Shown: positions 51,727 through 63,560 of the stretch, piece after piece
Layout of the letters: each line of letters starts with the position of its first letter
How positions within the stretch are numbered: position 1 is the stretch's first letter
Assembly: GCA_949316495.1 (NCBI GenBank)
Contig: OX439005.1
Location: 4,001,001-4,065,000, forward strand
From: Amphiduros pacificus
Taxonomy: Eukaryota; Annelida; Polychaeta; Phyllodocida; Hesionidae
Length of the DNA stretch: 64,000 nucleotides
Direction of reading: 5' to 3'
Position numbers and translations under genes: made by a program
The notes under the pieces: model-generated
Told to the model about the DNA's origin: nothing
The model's database searches: none
The model's input: only the letters and a program-made list of their open reading frames with translations

Positions 51727-53929
51727 CTAGTACAATTTGCGCTGTAGACACCAGTCTTTCATAGAGATGTGTTTCTGGGTGGAGCGAGAGAGATTATTAT
51801 ATAAAAAAATTACCAGTGATTAAAAGGAAAAAGATCAAGATGTGAATAATACAAAAACAGGGAAATAGAGATATTGTTTAAAAAAATAACTCAGCATGAG
51901 TCGGCTCTTCTGATTAAATGTATTTATCTCTATATAATAAAATGTTTTTGTCTATATTTGATATCAAAGAAATCTTGCAATCAGAGATTAGTACTATAAT
52001 AATATTTCCTTTGACTTCAAATCAGATAAGTATATAGTCTTTTCAAGAATCCCAATTATAAACAACTGCCCGAAAAAAACAGTTAAATCTGGTAGATCTC
52101 AGAATATCACATCAGCAAGTATTGAAGTGCGCTTAAGTATAGCAGTGGGCTGCTATTGAGACATGAAAGTGTTCACCTGAAGCTCATTATTACCTCATCA
52201 TCCCATTACAATGGACATTATGGCCATAACTGATCTTATTATCAATTAACATCTTTGCAATCCCAGCTTACCTGTATATATCTTCTGGTTAAGTATATTT
52301 TAAAGGAGTGTCCTTCAGGTATATTTCTATTTATGATTCTCCTGTTGTGCTATCTCAGTGCAAACTTTAATTTGCATACTTTTTTATTTTTTGTTTATTT
52401 ATTTATGATTTTTTTTTCTTAACAATTTACAAAGTGCAATGCATGACAAGTAGGATTTGACGATTCCAGAATCAAATATTAATATAAAGGTATGGGGACA
52501 GGGTGTCGAGGTTCGGTCTGCAGCAGTTTGGAATAAGACACTGCAGAGAACTGCATAAGAAATGATATATATATAATATATATATGCTGAGGTTAAGCTT
52601 TAATATAAAGTTCTGTACTTCTCAGAAACAACAATTACATATAAAATTCCAAATATGAGAAATATTGCTTCGGTGGTATTTATATGATTGCAGAGGTGTT
52701 GGAAACACAAATTATCCGTGTTGTATGCTTCGCTGTGTCAGAACGATTAGAGTGCCAAGATGAGGTCAGGTGTCTTAGGGCACAACTTAATCCCCAGATA
52801 TACACAAGACTGACACATGTCAATAAACTGAAATGACCCACAAGATCTGTAATTTTCATGCATATTTTACTGAAGGGCAATTGTAACTTATAAAGTTAAA
52901 GAAATTAACAAGTGAAAGACAAATATAAAATCAACTATTGAAAATCAGGCAAATGAAAGTGAAACAGGGCACTATTTGTTTTGCATTGTTGATAATTGCC
53001 CGATAGCAAGACGGTTATGTGTGAGTTGGCTGCAGTTATATAGCAATGTGTCACAGGTGATTAAGATTGGCATCAACAAGGTTTATATTACCTTGACCAG
53101 GAAGTAGTTTCGGTCATGATCCCTTACATGAAGTCATAAGTAAGGGCAAGTTAGGTCGTCCTTCTTTGTCTCTGTGTTAAGTTGGGCTAATCCTCAGATT
53201 CTAAAATAAAGCTTGAAATTATGGGCAAACATAATTTTAGAATAGTTCTTTAAAAAGAAACTATGATTTTGTTATAAAAATAATTGGCCACTAAGCAAAG
53301 TACAGCCAAGATGAAGGAAAAAAACAAAAAAAACATGCCATGTTAAAATGAGTATTTGTATCATTTCTCATTAGTCCTTTGGATGCTGACCTGTAAAAAA
53401 AATATAAAACAAAATTTAAATTAAAAAAAAAAGAAATAGTGACAAATGCAACTAAATTTCTTCCTATAGCAACACTTTAAATTTGTCGTGAATAGTATTT
53501 TTTTTTTTTTTGTAACTGATTTTATGTTAATTTGTGAATTTAGTTGATATTTCCTCATTGTCTGTTACCTTTGTTTGCCTAATGAATGAGGGAGTATAGT
53601 GTTAGCTTATCATAGTGTGAGCTTATTATTAGTATTATTTGTCCAGTATATATTAGTCATCTTATGAAACACCTAATATAGATGGGACCAGGAAATCTAT
53701 TTAGTAGATGCCTTATCTATATATCTGGTGTTCATTTCTGTCGGAATATATCAGAAGAAGGGACAGAAACTAACGTCTCATGTAATATTTTCTTCAAGTC
53801 ACTGTTGCAAATCTGTATTGGATTAACCTGATTGCTAAAGGACCTTTATAGTTGAACTGAATTTGGTGGACAATTTTATTTTCTTGGAGGAGACAGATTG
53901 AAGAAAGGATTCTGGCCAAAGAATTCAAT
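51727..53929. other. Non-coding, with enhancer-like blocks
   Basis: No gene was recognised. Two stretches (about 52140-52290 and 52690-53200) have balanced composition and dense homeodomain-like strings such as CTTAATCCCC, GTCAATAAAC and GGTGATTAAG among AT-rich DNA. They look like conserved regulatory sequence, but this is only an impression without alignment. Confidence 0.35.
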
Positions 53930-55118
53930 GAGGTAGGGTGGGGTGATTATCCCGGCCAGGGTGGGCAGGGTGGGGTGATTATCCAGGCCAGGGAGGTAGG
54001 GTGGAGTGATTATCCAGGCCAGGGAGGCAGGGTGGAGTGATTATCCCAGCCAGGGAGGCAGGGTGAGGTGATTATCCCAGCCAGGGAGGCAGGGTGGGGT
54101 GATTATCCAGGCCAGGGAGGTAGGGTGGGGTGAATATCCCAGCCAGGGGGGGTAGGGTGGGGTGAATATCCCAGCCAGGGTGGCAGGGTGGGGTGATTAT
54201 CCCAACCAGGGAGGCAGGGTGGGGTGATTATCCCAGCCAGGGGGGTAGGGTGGGGTGATTATCCCAGCCGGGGAGGCAGGGTGGGGTGATTATCCCAGCC
54301 AGGGAGGCAGGGTGGGGTGATTATCCCAGCCGGGGAGGCAGGGTGGGGTGATTATCCCAGCCAGGGAGGCAGGGTGGGGTGATTATCCCAGCCAGGGAGG
54401 CAGGGTGGGGTGATTATCCCAGCCAGGGAGGCAGGGTGGGGTGATTATCCCAGCCAGGGGGGTAGGGTGGGGTGATTATCCCAGCCAGGGGGGTAGGGTG
54501 GGGTGATTATCCCAGCCAGGGTGGGCAGGGTGAGATGATTATCCCAGCCAGGGTGGGCAGGGTGAGGTGATTATCCCAGCCAGGGTGGGAAGGGTGAGGT
54601 GATTATCCCAGCCAGGGTGGGCAGGGTGAGGTGATTATCCCAGTCACGGTGGGTAGGGTGGAGTGATTATCCCGGCCAGGGGGGTAGGGTGGGGTGATTA
54701 TCCCAGCCAGGGAGGCAGGGTGGGGTGATTATCCCAGCCAGGGGGGTAGGGTGGGGTGATTATCCCAGCCAGGGTGGGCAGGGTGAGATGATTATCCCAG
54801 CCAGGGTGGGTAGGGTGGGGTGATTATCCCAGCCAGGGGGGCAGGGTGGGGTGATTATCCCAGCCAGGGGGGTAGGGTGGGGTGATTATCCCAGCCAGGG
54901 TGGGCAGGGTGAGATGATTATCCCAGCCAGGGTGGGCAGGGTGAGGTGATTATCCCAGCCAGGGTGGGCAGGGTGAGGTGATTATCCCAGTCACGGTGGG
55001 TAGGGTGGAGTGATTATCCCGGCCAGGGGGGTAGGGTGGGGTGATTATCCCAGCCAGGGAGGCAGGGTCAGGTGATTATCCCAGCCAGAGGGAAAAGATG
55101 ATCCCAGCCAGGGAGGTA
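53930..55118. repeat. 31-bp G-rich minisatellite, ~38 copies
   Basis: Units of about 31 bp (GGCAGGGTGGGGTGATTATC followed by CCAGCCAGGGA, with variants). The plus strand is strongly G-rich, with three or four runs of three or more G per unit; each unit also carries GATTATCCC. It is the most GC-rich stretch of the window. Confidence 0.96.
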
Positions 55119-56250
55119 GAATAGAAAGGATTAAGTCAGTTTAGAAGAGATCAATAGAGACAAAGTGTCAGCAAGCAAGCACAGGATAATAGCCCTAATT
55201 TGTGCACTCAATCACTTCTGTATTGCCTGGATATTCCACATCCAGATTAATGTATCTGAAATGTTAAAGTCCAGATACCGGTATTAATGGCCATTACAAA
55301 ATGTTCTCAAATGAGATTATTTCTGGTAAATATGTTTTGATATTGCAGTAGATTTGCCAATCAGATTCTCAGGTACAGTGAGAAGATCGTATTGGTTTAT
55401 CGGGGTATAAAGCCCACCACACATTCATCATGTTTGCACAGATTGGCAGAAATTGAATGGGATTCAAAAGTTTTGATAAAGTCAGAAAGTATTACACACC
55501 CCCTTTTCTACAATGGGAAGTGTGATGATAACTAGTTGTTTTAGGTTTATATAGTATTATGGTAGGTTAATTATCCCAATTTTACATTGTGATAAGCAAA
55601 GTACTTTCTTTGCTAAAATTCTATGACAGACAGTTACCATTGTTCAGGTCATCCCTATTTAATAATATCTAAATACTGTGTTCTGATAGTTACTTTTTTT
55701 ATAGCTAAATTAGAGTTACTTCCATTGCTTATGTACCTGTACATGCTAAAACGCTATGACAGTTACTTTCATTGCTTACATGCTTACAAGTATGGCAAAT
55801 TATTCATATTCAACAATGTGTACATGCTCATTGACAAGATCGGCTTGTAAGTAAATTAGCTTTTGCAAAGCATGTCACATAATCGTGTTGACATGTGAAA
55901 ACCACTATGGATAAAACACCTGATGCAATGGCGAAGGATTACCATCAATCTTTACGCCAGCCGCGTGTCAATATTTGCTCGTGGCAGACCGAGTGTTTTA
56001 TCATATATTTATATGATCACTTAGTTTGTAAACATGTGAATCACAATACTGGGTGTGTGTGTAAAAAGATATGCATTCAAAGTGTTCACACTGAAAGTAT
56101 CTTTGATGTACAATAATAATGAAAATTATTGATACATTTTTTATGAATTGTTTTTTTTTTATTTGAATGAAAAGAGGAGGTTTATGAGTAAAATAAAAAA
56201 TGAGCATTTGCTCAAGAGGATAAAATGATATTTGTGTGAAGAAATGCAGA
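55119..56250. other. AT-rich spacer
   Basis: About 1.1 kb between the G-rich array and the next GC-richer island. No gene or mobile element was recognised. Confidence 0.5.
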
Positions 56251-56850
56251 TTCTAGTAAGGTAAGATGGCCATCGCTCTGACAGCAACAACAGCCTCTGC
56301 TGCTTCCAATATGGTTGCCTAGCAACAGCTTGATGCTGGCATCTCCATGGCAACATGAGCTCAAGACCATATGGTGCCTGCATAAACAGGCTGGGAGTAG
56401 CGGGAGCTGGGAGAGCACATCGGTGGCTCGTATTTTGGGTCACAGGCCCAGTGTGTTACCCCTCGGTGGTTAACGGACCACTCATGCACGACCTACGCAA
56501 CCATAACAACTGCCTCATTGGACTGACTCCTGCTAATTTTGGGCACAGACAACAGCTTTGATTGGGGATTACGCCACAAGTCCTTTGTCAGGTTAGTGAG
56601 GGTTTTGTTGTTCTTTGGCAACCATCAGAGATGCAGCTATTTCGGGCAGTGGTGAAGAGAAAGTGTGATGACTGGGCAGGGAGGGGGTAGAAGAGGGTGA
56701 AATCGGAGAGCCAGCCAGTGGCCATGCGGCCATGTGACCAGCATTTAGTGGGCAGCCAACTATGACTGTTGTCATGGTAATAACATTTCGGGTTTTTGTC
56801 AAGAAGAGTGACAGGCCACCAATAAGTTTGTGCACTGGTTCTCATCAACT
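56251..56850. promoter_or_regulatory. Enhancer-like island with RFX X-box motifs
   Basis: A 600-bp block is markedly richer in G and C than its flanks. It contains GTTGCCTAGCAAC (56314-56326), a full match to GTNRCC-N(0-3)-RGYAAC; GTTGTCATGGTAAT (56768-56781), one base off an X-box; and half sites CCATGGCAAC near 56345 and TTGGCAACC near 56617. X-boxes bind RFX factors that control ciliary and neural genes. No convincing exon was found; an 86-codon minus-strand frame is not recognised. Confidence 0.45.
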
Positions 56851-56860
56851 GACTGTTGTT

Positions 56861-57900
56861 TACTCTCTCGTCTCTGCCCGTGGTTCACTCTCTCCTCTAC
56901 CCGTGGTTCACTCTCTCCTCTCTGCCCGTAGTTCACTCTCTCCTCTACTTGTGGTTCACTCTCTCCTCTCTGCCCGTGGTTCACTCTCTCCTCTGCTAGT
57001 GGGTCACTCTCTCCTCTGCCCGTGGTTCACTCTCTCCTCTCTGCCCGTGGTTCACTCTCTCCTCTCTGCCCGTAGTTCACTCTCTCCTCTGCCAGTGGGT
57101 CACTCTCTCCTCTCTGCCCGTGGTTCACTCTCCTCTCTGCCCGTGGTTCACTCTCTCCTCTCAGCCTGTGGTTCACTCTCCTCTCTGCCCGTGGTTCACT
57201 CTCTCCTCTCAGCCCGTGGTTCACTCTCTCCTCTCTGCCCGTGGTTCACTCTCCTCTCTGCCCGTGGTTCACTCTCTCCTCTCAGCCCGTGGTTCACTCT
57301 CTCCTCTCTGCCCGTGGTTCACTCTCCTCTCTGCCCGTGGTTCACTCTCTCCTCTGCCAGTGGGTCACTCTCTCCTCTGCCCGTGGTTCACTCTCCTCTC
57401 TGCCCGTGGTTCACTCTCCTCTCTGCCCGTGGTTCACTCTCTCCTCTCAGCCCGTGGTTCACTCTCTCCTCTCTGCCCGTGGTTCACTCTCCTCTCTGCC
57501 CGTGGTTCACTCTCTCCTCTACCCGTGGTTCACTCTCTCCTCTCTGCCCGTGGTTCACTCTCTCCTCTCTGCCCGTGGTTCACTCTTTCCTCTGCCCGTG
57601 GGTCACTCTCTCCTCTGCCCGTGGTTCACTTTCTCCTCTGCCCATGGTTCACTCTCTCCTCTGCCCGTGGTTCACTTTCTCCTCTGCCCATGGTTCACTC
57701 TCTCCTCAGCCAGTGGGTCACTCTATCCTCAGCCCGTAGTTCACTCTCTCCTCTGCCCGTGGTTCACTCTCTCCTCTGCCCGTGGTTCACTCTCTCCTCT
57801 ACTTGTGGTTCACTCTCTCCTCTACCCGTGGTTCACTCTCTCCTCTACCCGTGGTTCACTCTCTCCTCTGCCCATGTTTCACTCTCTCCTCTGTCCGCTT
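56861..57900. repeat. Pyrimidine-rich minisatellite (21-25-bp units), ~44 copies
   Basis: Units follow CTCTCTCCTCTGCCCGTGGT then TCA, with insertion or loss of CT pairs giving 21-, 23- and 25-bp forms. Unit lengths are not multiples of three, so all three plus frames remain open for hundreds of codons with the same Ser/Leu/Val-rich peptide. That, and the lack of any exon context, argues against translation. Confidence 0.95.
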
Positions 57901-58201
57901 GACTTCCACCAATATTAACACCTCAGGTGGCATCAGAAATTCCAAAGAGATGTAATTTCATCTTTTGCACCACCTTCTACTGCTGGTAGTTTTGACCCTG
58001 GATATATAGACATTTTTTTTTTTAAGTGGAAAAGTGTTTTCTCATGGAATCTTGATGCTATATTCTTATTCCAGCAGCATTATATGAACAAAGGAATTTT
58101 TACCTTAATTGCATTGTTAAGGAACAAAGAAAACAGAATGTACCAGAAAGTTTTTAAAGAATCTTGCAATAATGTTTCAGAATTTATGTGATATATCTAT
58201 A

Positions 58202-58692
58202 TGTTGGATGTTGTCAGGGTCTGACAATGGGGTTGGATGTTGTCAGGGTCTGACAATGGCGTTGGATGTTGTCAGGGTCTGACAATGGCGTTGGATGTTG
58301 TCAGGGTCTGACAATGGTTTTGGATGTTGTCAGGGGCTGACAATGGATGTTGTCAGGTTCTGACAATGGTGTTGGATGTTGTCAGGGTCTGACAATGGTT
58401 TTGGATGTTGTCAGGGGCTGACAATGGTGTTGGATGTTGTCAGGGTCTGACAATGGTATTGGATGTTCTCAGGGTCTGACAATGGCGTTGGATGTTGTCA
58501 GGGTCTGACAATGGTGTTGGATGTTGTCAGGGTCTGACAATGATGTTGGATGTTGTCAGGGTCTGACAATGATGTTGGATGTTGTCAGGGTCTGACAATG
58601 ATGTTGGATGTTGTCAGGGTCTGACAATGGTGTTGGATGTTGTTAGGGTCTGACAATGGTGTTGGATGTTGTCAGGGTCTGACAATGGTGTA
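58202..58692. repeat. 29-bp minisatellite, ~17 copies
   Basis: Units read TTGGATGTTGTCAGGGTCTG then ACAATGGTG. Within each, TTGTCAG and CTGACAA form a short inverted repeat, so single strands can fold into a hairpin per unit. Confidence 0.95.
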
Positions 58693-59170
58693 TCCAAGGT
58701 GATGATGGGTGTACGGGTATGAGATAATGCGACCAGATCAGAGTGATGAAGAGATTTGTGAAACTACCTGATTGGTATAAAGGTCGGCATTGTTCTGTGT
58801 GTGTGAAGCTGACGGAGGTCCCGGGGTCAGCCATGACGTTATCGGGTCAACCCAGCTTTCCTGTAGGGAAATGCCCCTCTTCCTGCACCTCCGAGCTGCA
58901 CGGCGGTGAAGCAGTGGCCGAGGGTGTGGTCATGCCCTCGATCAGCATGTGACTACATGGAACATGAGCTCCCTTCTGATCAATACCGTTTTGGCGGGTG
59001 CTGATGAAGCAATACATTGCTGTTTCCATGGTAATGCCGCAAAGTAGGATTTGCAGCAGCAAATGAGCTGCGAGTCGGCATTGTTCCCCGGCTAGGCTCA
59101 TCTGTGGCCCGTCTTGGACAGTCGTGTCAGTCTTAGCAAGTGAACCATATAGGGCTTCCTCTTTAAACAC
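58693..59170. promoter_or_regulatory. GC-richer island with an X-box and a TATA-like string
   Basis: This ~480-bp block has balanced composition. It contains GTTTCCATGGTAAT (59022-59035), close to the palindromic X-box, and GGTATAAAGG near 58773. Frames of 69 codons (plus, 58743-58952) and 157 codons (minus, 58847-59320) are open but match nothing I know, so I favour regulatory DNA over a gene. Confidence 0.4.
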
Positions 59171-60039
59171 CTTAAAAGAACAAATGCGAAATATTTTAGA
59201 CCCAAATATTGATTCAGTAGATTTGATCTTTGAAAGTTTTATTACAGTCACAGATTGATAAATAACAAAAAGCCATGTGTCAGTATGCCCGGAGGATCTC
59301 TGCAAATTATTCATGGACACGATATATGCATTGCTGAAGGCAGGGACATAAGTTTGAAATTAGTTTGTTATAATTACTGCTGCACATAATTAAGATGAAG
59401 AACAATATAGTTTAGCTGTATGTAAAATTCTGATATTTGTTTGGTAACGGCATCAAAACATCCCCACATTATTTGTAATATAGCCACATTTCCTATCTTC
59501 ATCATTCGTAAGAAGGTGTAATTCTAACAGGGCTCCACATGAAGGGTTTTTGGGCCTCTGGGCCACTGTGGACTAGTGGTTTTAAAATTCCACTGGCCTA
59601 GATTAAAGTGAACATTGTGTATATTTTCACTGTTTTGTTTTATAAACCAGTAGATTGCACTGTTGCCAGAAGCAAGCAATTTTGGACAGGACCAGCAACT
59701 TTTGAGTTCTACAATTTTCCATTATATGATGCATCAAAAAGGCTTATGGCAAGCAACCTTTAAACTATATTTCAGAGAAAGCAATCAAACTTCAAATTGC
59801 TAAAGTAATGAAGGTCAAACAGTGGATAATTTGTTTATCCAAAAATAAGCATTTTCAGAACTGCATCATTTTCATAAAAGCCTATATAAAGCATAAGATT
59901 AGTTTCAAACACAGAAGTTTCAATATACATAGAGTCAGTGTAATGAATTGATGAGGACAATTTATTTTAACAATATTGATACAGGGTTGAGTCATATCCT
60001 TTTCTGGAATCTAAATACAGAAAGATTCTGCCTAAGGCC
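59171..60039. other. AT-rich spacer with a dispersed repeat copy
   Basis: No gene was recognised. The segment 59661-59706 is, in reverse complement, a diverged copy of the module at 45766-45810. A nearby stretch with GGGCCTCTGGGCCAC (about 59552) may belong to the same element. Confidence 0.45.
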
Positions 60040-60320
60040 AAGGTTGTCCGGCACAGGTAACAAAGATAATAACAATTATACCCCATACTAAACACGCTGC
60101 ATGGCTTAGGAGGAGAGTTCAATATAGTTAGCATCACTGCAAGTTGGGCTCGGGTTGGGTGTGAGTGATTGTGGTCACAGGCTTGACCCACAGGGCCTGT
60201 CCTCGTTTGCTGTGAGCTACCCTGGATGAATGCTAGGCACTGGTCAAGAGTGATGGTCAGCGGCCAGAGAGGAAAAAAGTGCTTGCCACAGAAACATTCT
60301 CTTTGGCGTTGCATGTTTGC
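60040..60320. promoter_or_regulatory. Third enhancer-like GC-richer island
   Basis: About 280 bp of balanced composition containing TTGTGGTCACAGG (RUNX-like TGTGGT), AACAATTATA (homeodomain-like) and CAGGCTTGACC (nuclear-receptor half-site-like). An open minus-strand frame of 136 codons spans it but is not recognised. The assignment rests on composition and motif density only. Confidence 0.3.
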
Positions 60321-61302
60321 AAATTTAAATTCTGAAAAATTACTTCTCATGCAAGAAAATGTAATGCTGGAAATCAATATGTTACATTTTATTGAACGAT
60401 ATTTGAAAAAATTTATTTATTTTTTTTTTTTAGTAATTTTTATGTAAAAATGAACGTCATGTCAATTGCAACTTGATATTGATATCTGCAACAAAAATAT
60501 TTCCAAAATATAAATGATCCTTTATGATTTACGCCAATTACTCCCTCGACTGGTGTTAAAACAGAAAGCAATGGTGAAGCCGAAGGGTGCATTTTTTATT
60601 GTTTTTTATATTGATCTCTTGTGGAAAGATGTTTTGTTGCATTATGGCTCATTATCGCTCATTTTGCAAATATTCCCATTTACCTGATATACTTAAACAT
60701 AAAGTTTGCCTTATGTGTTTGATCAGTTAGGTGATCAGTAACAAATCTAGCTACTGAAGCAGGATTTATTTCTGCAAAAATCAGATTACATTAACACCTG
60801 CATTGACATTTAGGATTTCACTAACTGGCCTGAAATATTTTCAGATGTTTTCATATATGCTACACCTTGTCATATCAACTGGATCTTAACATAAAAACTT
60901 TGAAATATAAGGTTTTTTTTACTGGCCCTGGGGGTATATGAACCGTTTAGGGCCAATGCTTAATGTTGAACCCTGTGTCAGGCTCCAATATAAATAGCAG
61001 GCTATTAACAACAGGCAGTCGTAACAATGGGTTGCAATAAAGGTCTTGCCTGTAATTTGAATATTAAATAATTAACTTTATTTAAGTTCAAGAGTTATTA
61101 GTAGGTTCACAAATAATATATATGGTTATTCACAAAGGTAGGTTTGTTCTGAAATATGGTTTTAAATTTTTTTCAGTCTTTCCTAATCAGTCAAATGCTG
61201 GAGAAAATTTAAATTCTGGCCCTGATCAAAAGTTGCTTGCCTGGGGCAACAGGGCAAGCTCAAATTCCACATGCTGCTCCAAGATTTTTGGAGAATTTTA
61301 TA
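60321..61302. other. AT-rich spacer with another dispersed repeat copy
   Basis: No gene was recognised. The copy at 61215-61254 (CAAAAGTTGCTTGCCTGGGG) belongs to the family at 45766. ACTGGCCCTGGGGGTATATG near 60920 may be another part of it. Confidence 0.45.
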
Positions 61303-62310
61303 ATATGTGAACCTACAGGCCCTGGTTCTGGACTGACAAAGCAGGGTGCTTGCTGGATAATGTAATAGCGTGTGAACCTATGTGCCCTGGTTGCAGACTG
61401 ATATTTGGTTGAAGGATCATATAATGTGTGAACCTATGTGCCCATGGTTCTGACTGATATTTGGTTGAAGGATCATATAATGTGTGAACCTATGTGCCCA
61501 TGGTTCTGACTGATATTTGCTTGAAGGATCATATAATGTGTGAACCTATGTGCCCATGGTTCTGACTGATATTTGGTTGAAGGATCATATAATGTGTGAA
61601 CCTATGTGCCCGTGGTTCTTACTGATATTTGCTTGAAGGAACATATAATGTGTGAACCTATAGGCCCTGGCTGCTGACTGATATTTGCTTGAAGGAACAT
61701 ATAATGTGTGAACCTATGTGCCCATGGTTCTGACTGATATTTGCTTGAAGGATCATATAATGTGTGAACCTATGTGCCCATGGTTCTGACTGCTATTTGC
61801 TTGAAGGATCATATAATGTGTGAACCTATGTGCCCTGGCTGCAGACTGATATTTGCTTGAAGGATCATATAATGTGTGAATCTATGTGCCCGTGGTTCTG
61901 ACTGATATTTGCTTGAAGGAACATATAATGTGTGAACCTATGTGCCCGTGGTTCTGACTGATATTTGCTTGAAGGATCATATAATGTGTGAACCTATATG
62001 CCCGTGGTTCTGACTGATATTTGCTTGAAGGAACATATAATGTGTGAACCTATGTGCCCGTGGTTCTGACTGATATTTGCTTGAAGGATCATATAATGTG
62101 TGAACCTATGTGCCCGTGGTTCTGACTGATATTTGCTTGACGGATCATATAATGTGTGAACCTATGTGCCCATTGTGCTGACTGATATTTGCTTGAAGGA
62201 TCGTATAATGTGTGAACCTATATGCCCTGGCTGCAGACTGATATTTGGTTGAAGGATCATATAATGTGTGAACCTATGTGCCCATGGTTCTGACTGATAT
62301 TTGCTCTAGG
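61303..62310. repeat. 56-bp minisatellite, ~18 copies
   Basis: Units contain CATATAATGTGTGAACCTAT, GTGCCC(A/G)TGGTTCTGACTG and ATATTTGCTTGAAGGAT. A few units have CTGGCTGCAGACTG in place of the middle part, showing two unit classes. The first units at 61303-61420 are the most diverged. Confidence 0.95.
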
Positions 62311-62704
62311 ATGTGAACCCAGGCGCTGAGACAGGACACTTAGTGCTTTGTTTGCTCATCTTCCTTCCTTAGATCCACTAGAAGTGTACTCACATCCAAC
62401 ACTCCTCCCAAACACCCCACACCTCACATTACTTATCATGATATCGATCAAGATAATTGAATATGAAATTGATCACTGAAATGCCCACTTGAAATTTAAC
62501 TTTATCTACCACGAATAAATTTGCCGAGAAGCACACCAAAGCATTTATTTATGACTTTCTCTGTTGTATGTTTGTGGTTGACAGTGACGTCTCGGTGCTG
62601 GTTGCTTATGATATTTATCTATGATAAATGAAATGTTTTTACATGAGATCATTGAGATGGAAGAGGCGCAGCAGAAGCAGTTGTGTCGTCCATCATCTAT
62701 TTTG
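62311..62704. other. Unique block between two arrays
   Basis: About 390 bp of single-copy DNA, possibly regulatory: TTTATTTATGAC, TTGTGGTTGACAG and TGATTAATG are transcription-factor-like strings. The 20-bp array that follows seems to start from TTGATTAATGCCAGTCTTC at its right edge. No gene was seen. Confidence 0.35.
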
Positions 62705-63560
62705 ATTAATGCCAGTCTTCTTTCATTAATGCCAGTCTTCATTCATTAATGCCAGTCTTCATTCATTAATGCCAGTCTTCATCCATTAATGCCAGTCTTC
62801 ATTCATTAATGCTAGTCTTCATTCATTAATGCCAGTCTTCATTCATTAATGCAAGTCTTCATTCATTAATGCCAGTCTTCATTCATTAATGCCAGTCTTC
62901 ATTCATTAATGCCAGTCTTCATTCATTAATGCAAGTCTTCATTCATTAATGCCAGTCTTCATTCATTAATGCTAGTCTTCATTCGTTAATGCCAGTCTTC
63001 ATTCATTAATGCCAGTCTTCATTCATTAATGCTAGTCTTCATTCATTAATGCCAGTCTTCGTTCATTAATGCCAGTCTTCATTCATTAATGCCAGTCTTC
63101 ATTCATTAATGCCAGTCTTCATTCATTAATGCCAGTCTTCATTCATTAATGCCAGTCTTCATTCATTAATGCAAGTCTTCATTCATTAATGCCAGTCTTC
63201 ATTCATTAATGCCAGTCTTCATTCATTAATGCAAGTCTTCATTCATTAATGCCAGTCTTCATTCATTAATGCCAGTCTTCATTCATTAATGCCAGTCTTC
63301 ATTCGTTAATGCCAGTCTTCATTCATTAATGCTAGTCTTCATTCGTTAATGCCAGTCTTCATTCATTAATGCCAGTCTTCATTCATTAATGCTAGTCTTC
63401 ATTCATTAATGCCAGTCTTCGTTCATTAATGCCAGTCTTCATTCATTAATGCCAGTCTTCATTCATTAATGCCAGTCTTCATTCATTAATGCCAGTCTTC
63501 ATTCATTAATGCCAGTCTTCATTCATTAATGCCAGTCTTCATTCATTAATGCCAGTCTTC
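62705..63560. repeat. 20-bp minisatellite, ~43 copies
   Basis: Exact 20-bp period (ATTCATTAATGCCAGTCTTC) with very few substitutions (GCTAG, GCAAG, TTCGT). Blocks of variants recur in the same order, for example around 62980-63070 and 63340-63430, showing higher-order duplication. Each unit carries the homeodomain core ATTAAT. Confidence 0.97.

Noticed and set aside
56762-57918. 225-325-codon Ser/Leu-rich frames on the plus strand
   Set aside because: They arise from the pyrimidine-rich array, open in all three frames with the same peptide; no exon signals.
58847-59320. 157-codon minus-strand frame
   Set aside because: Spans the edge of a GC-richer island; no recognisable domain, and the other strand is equally open.
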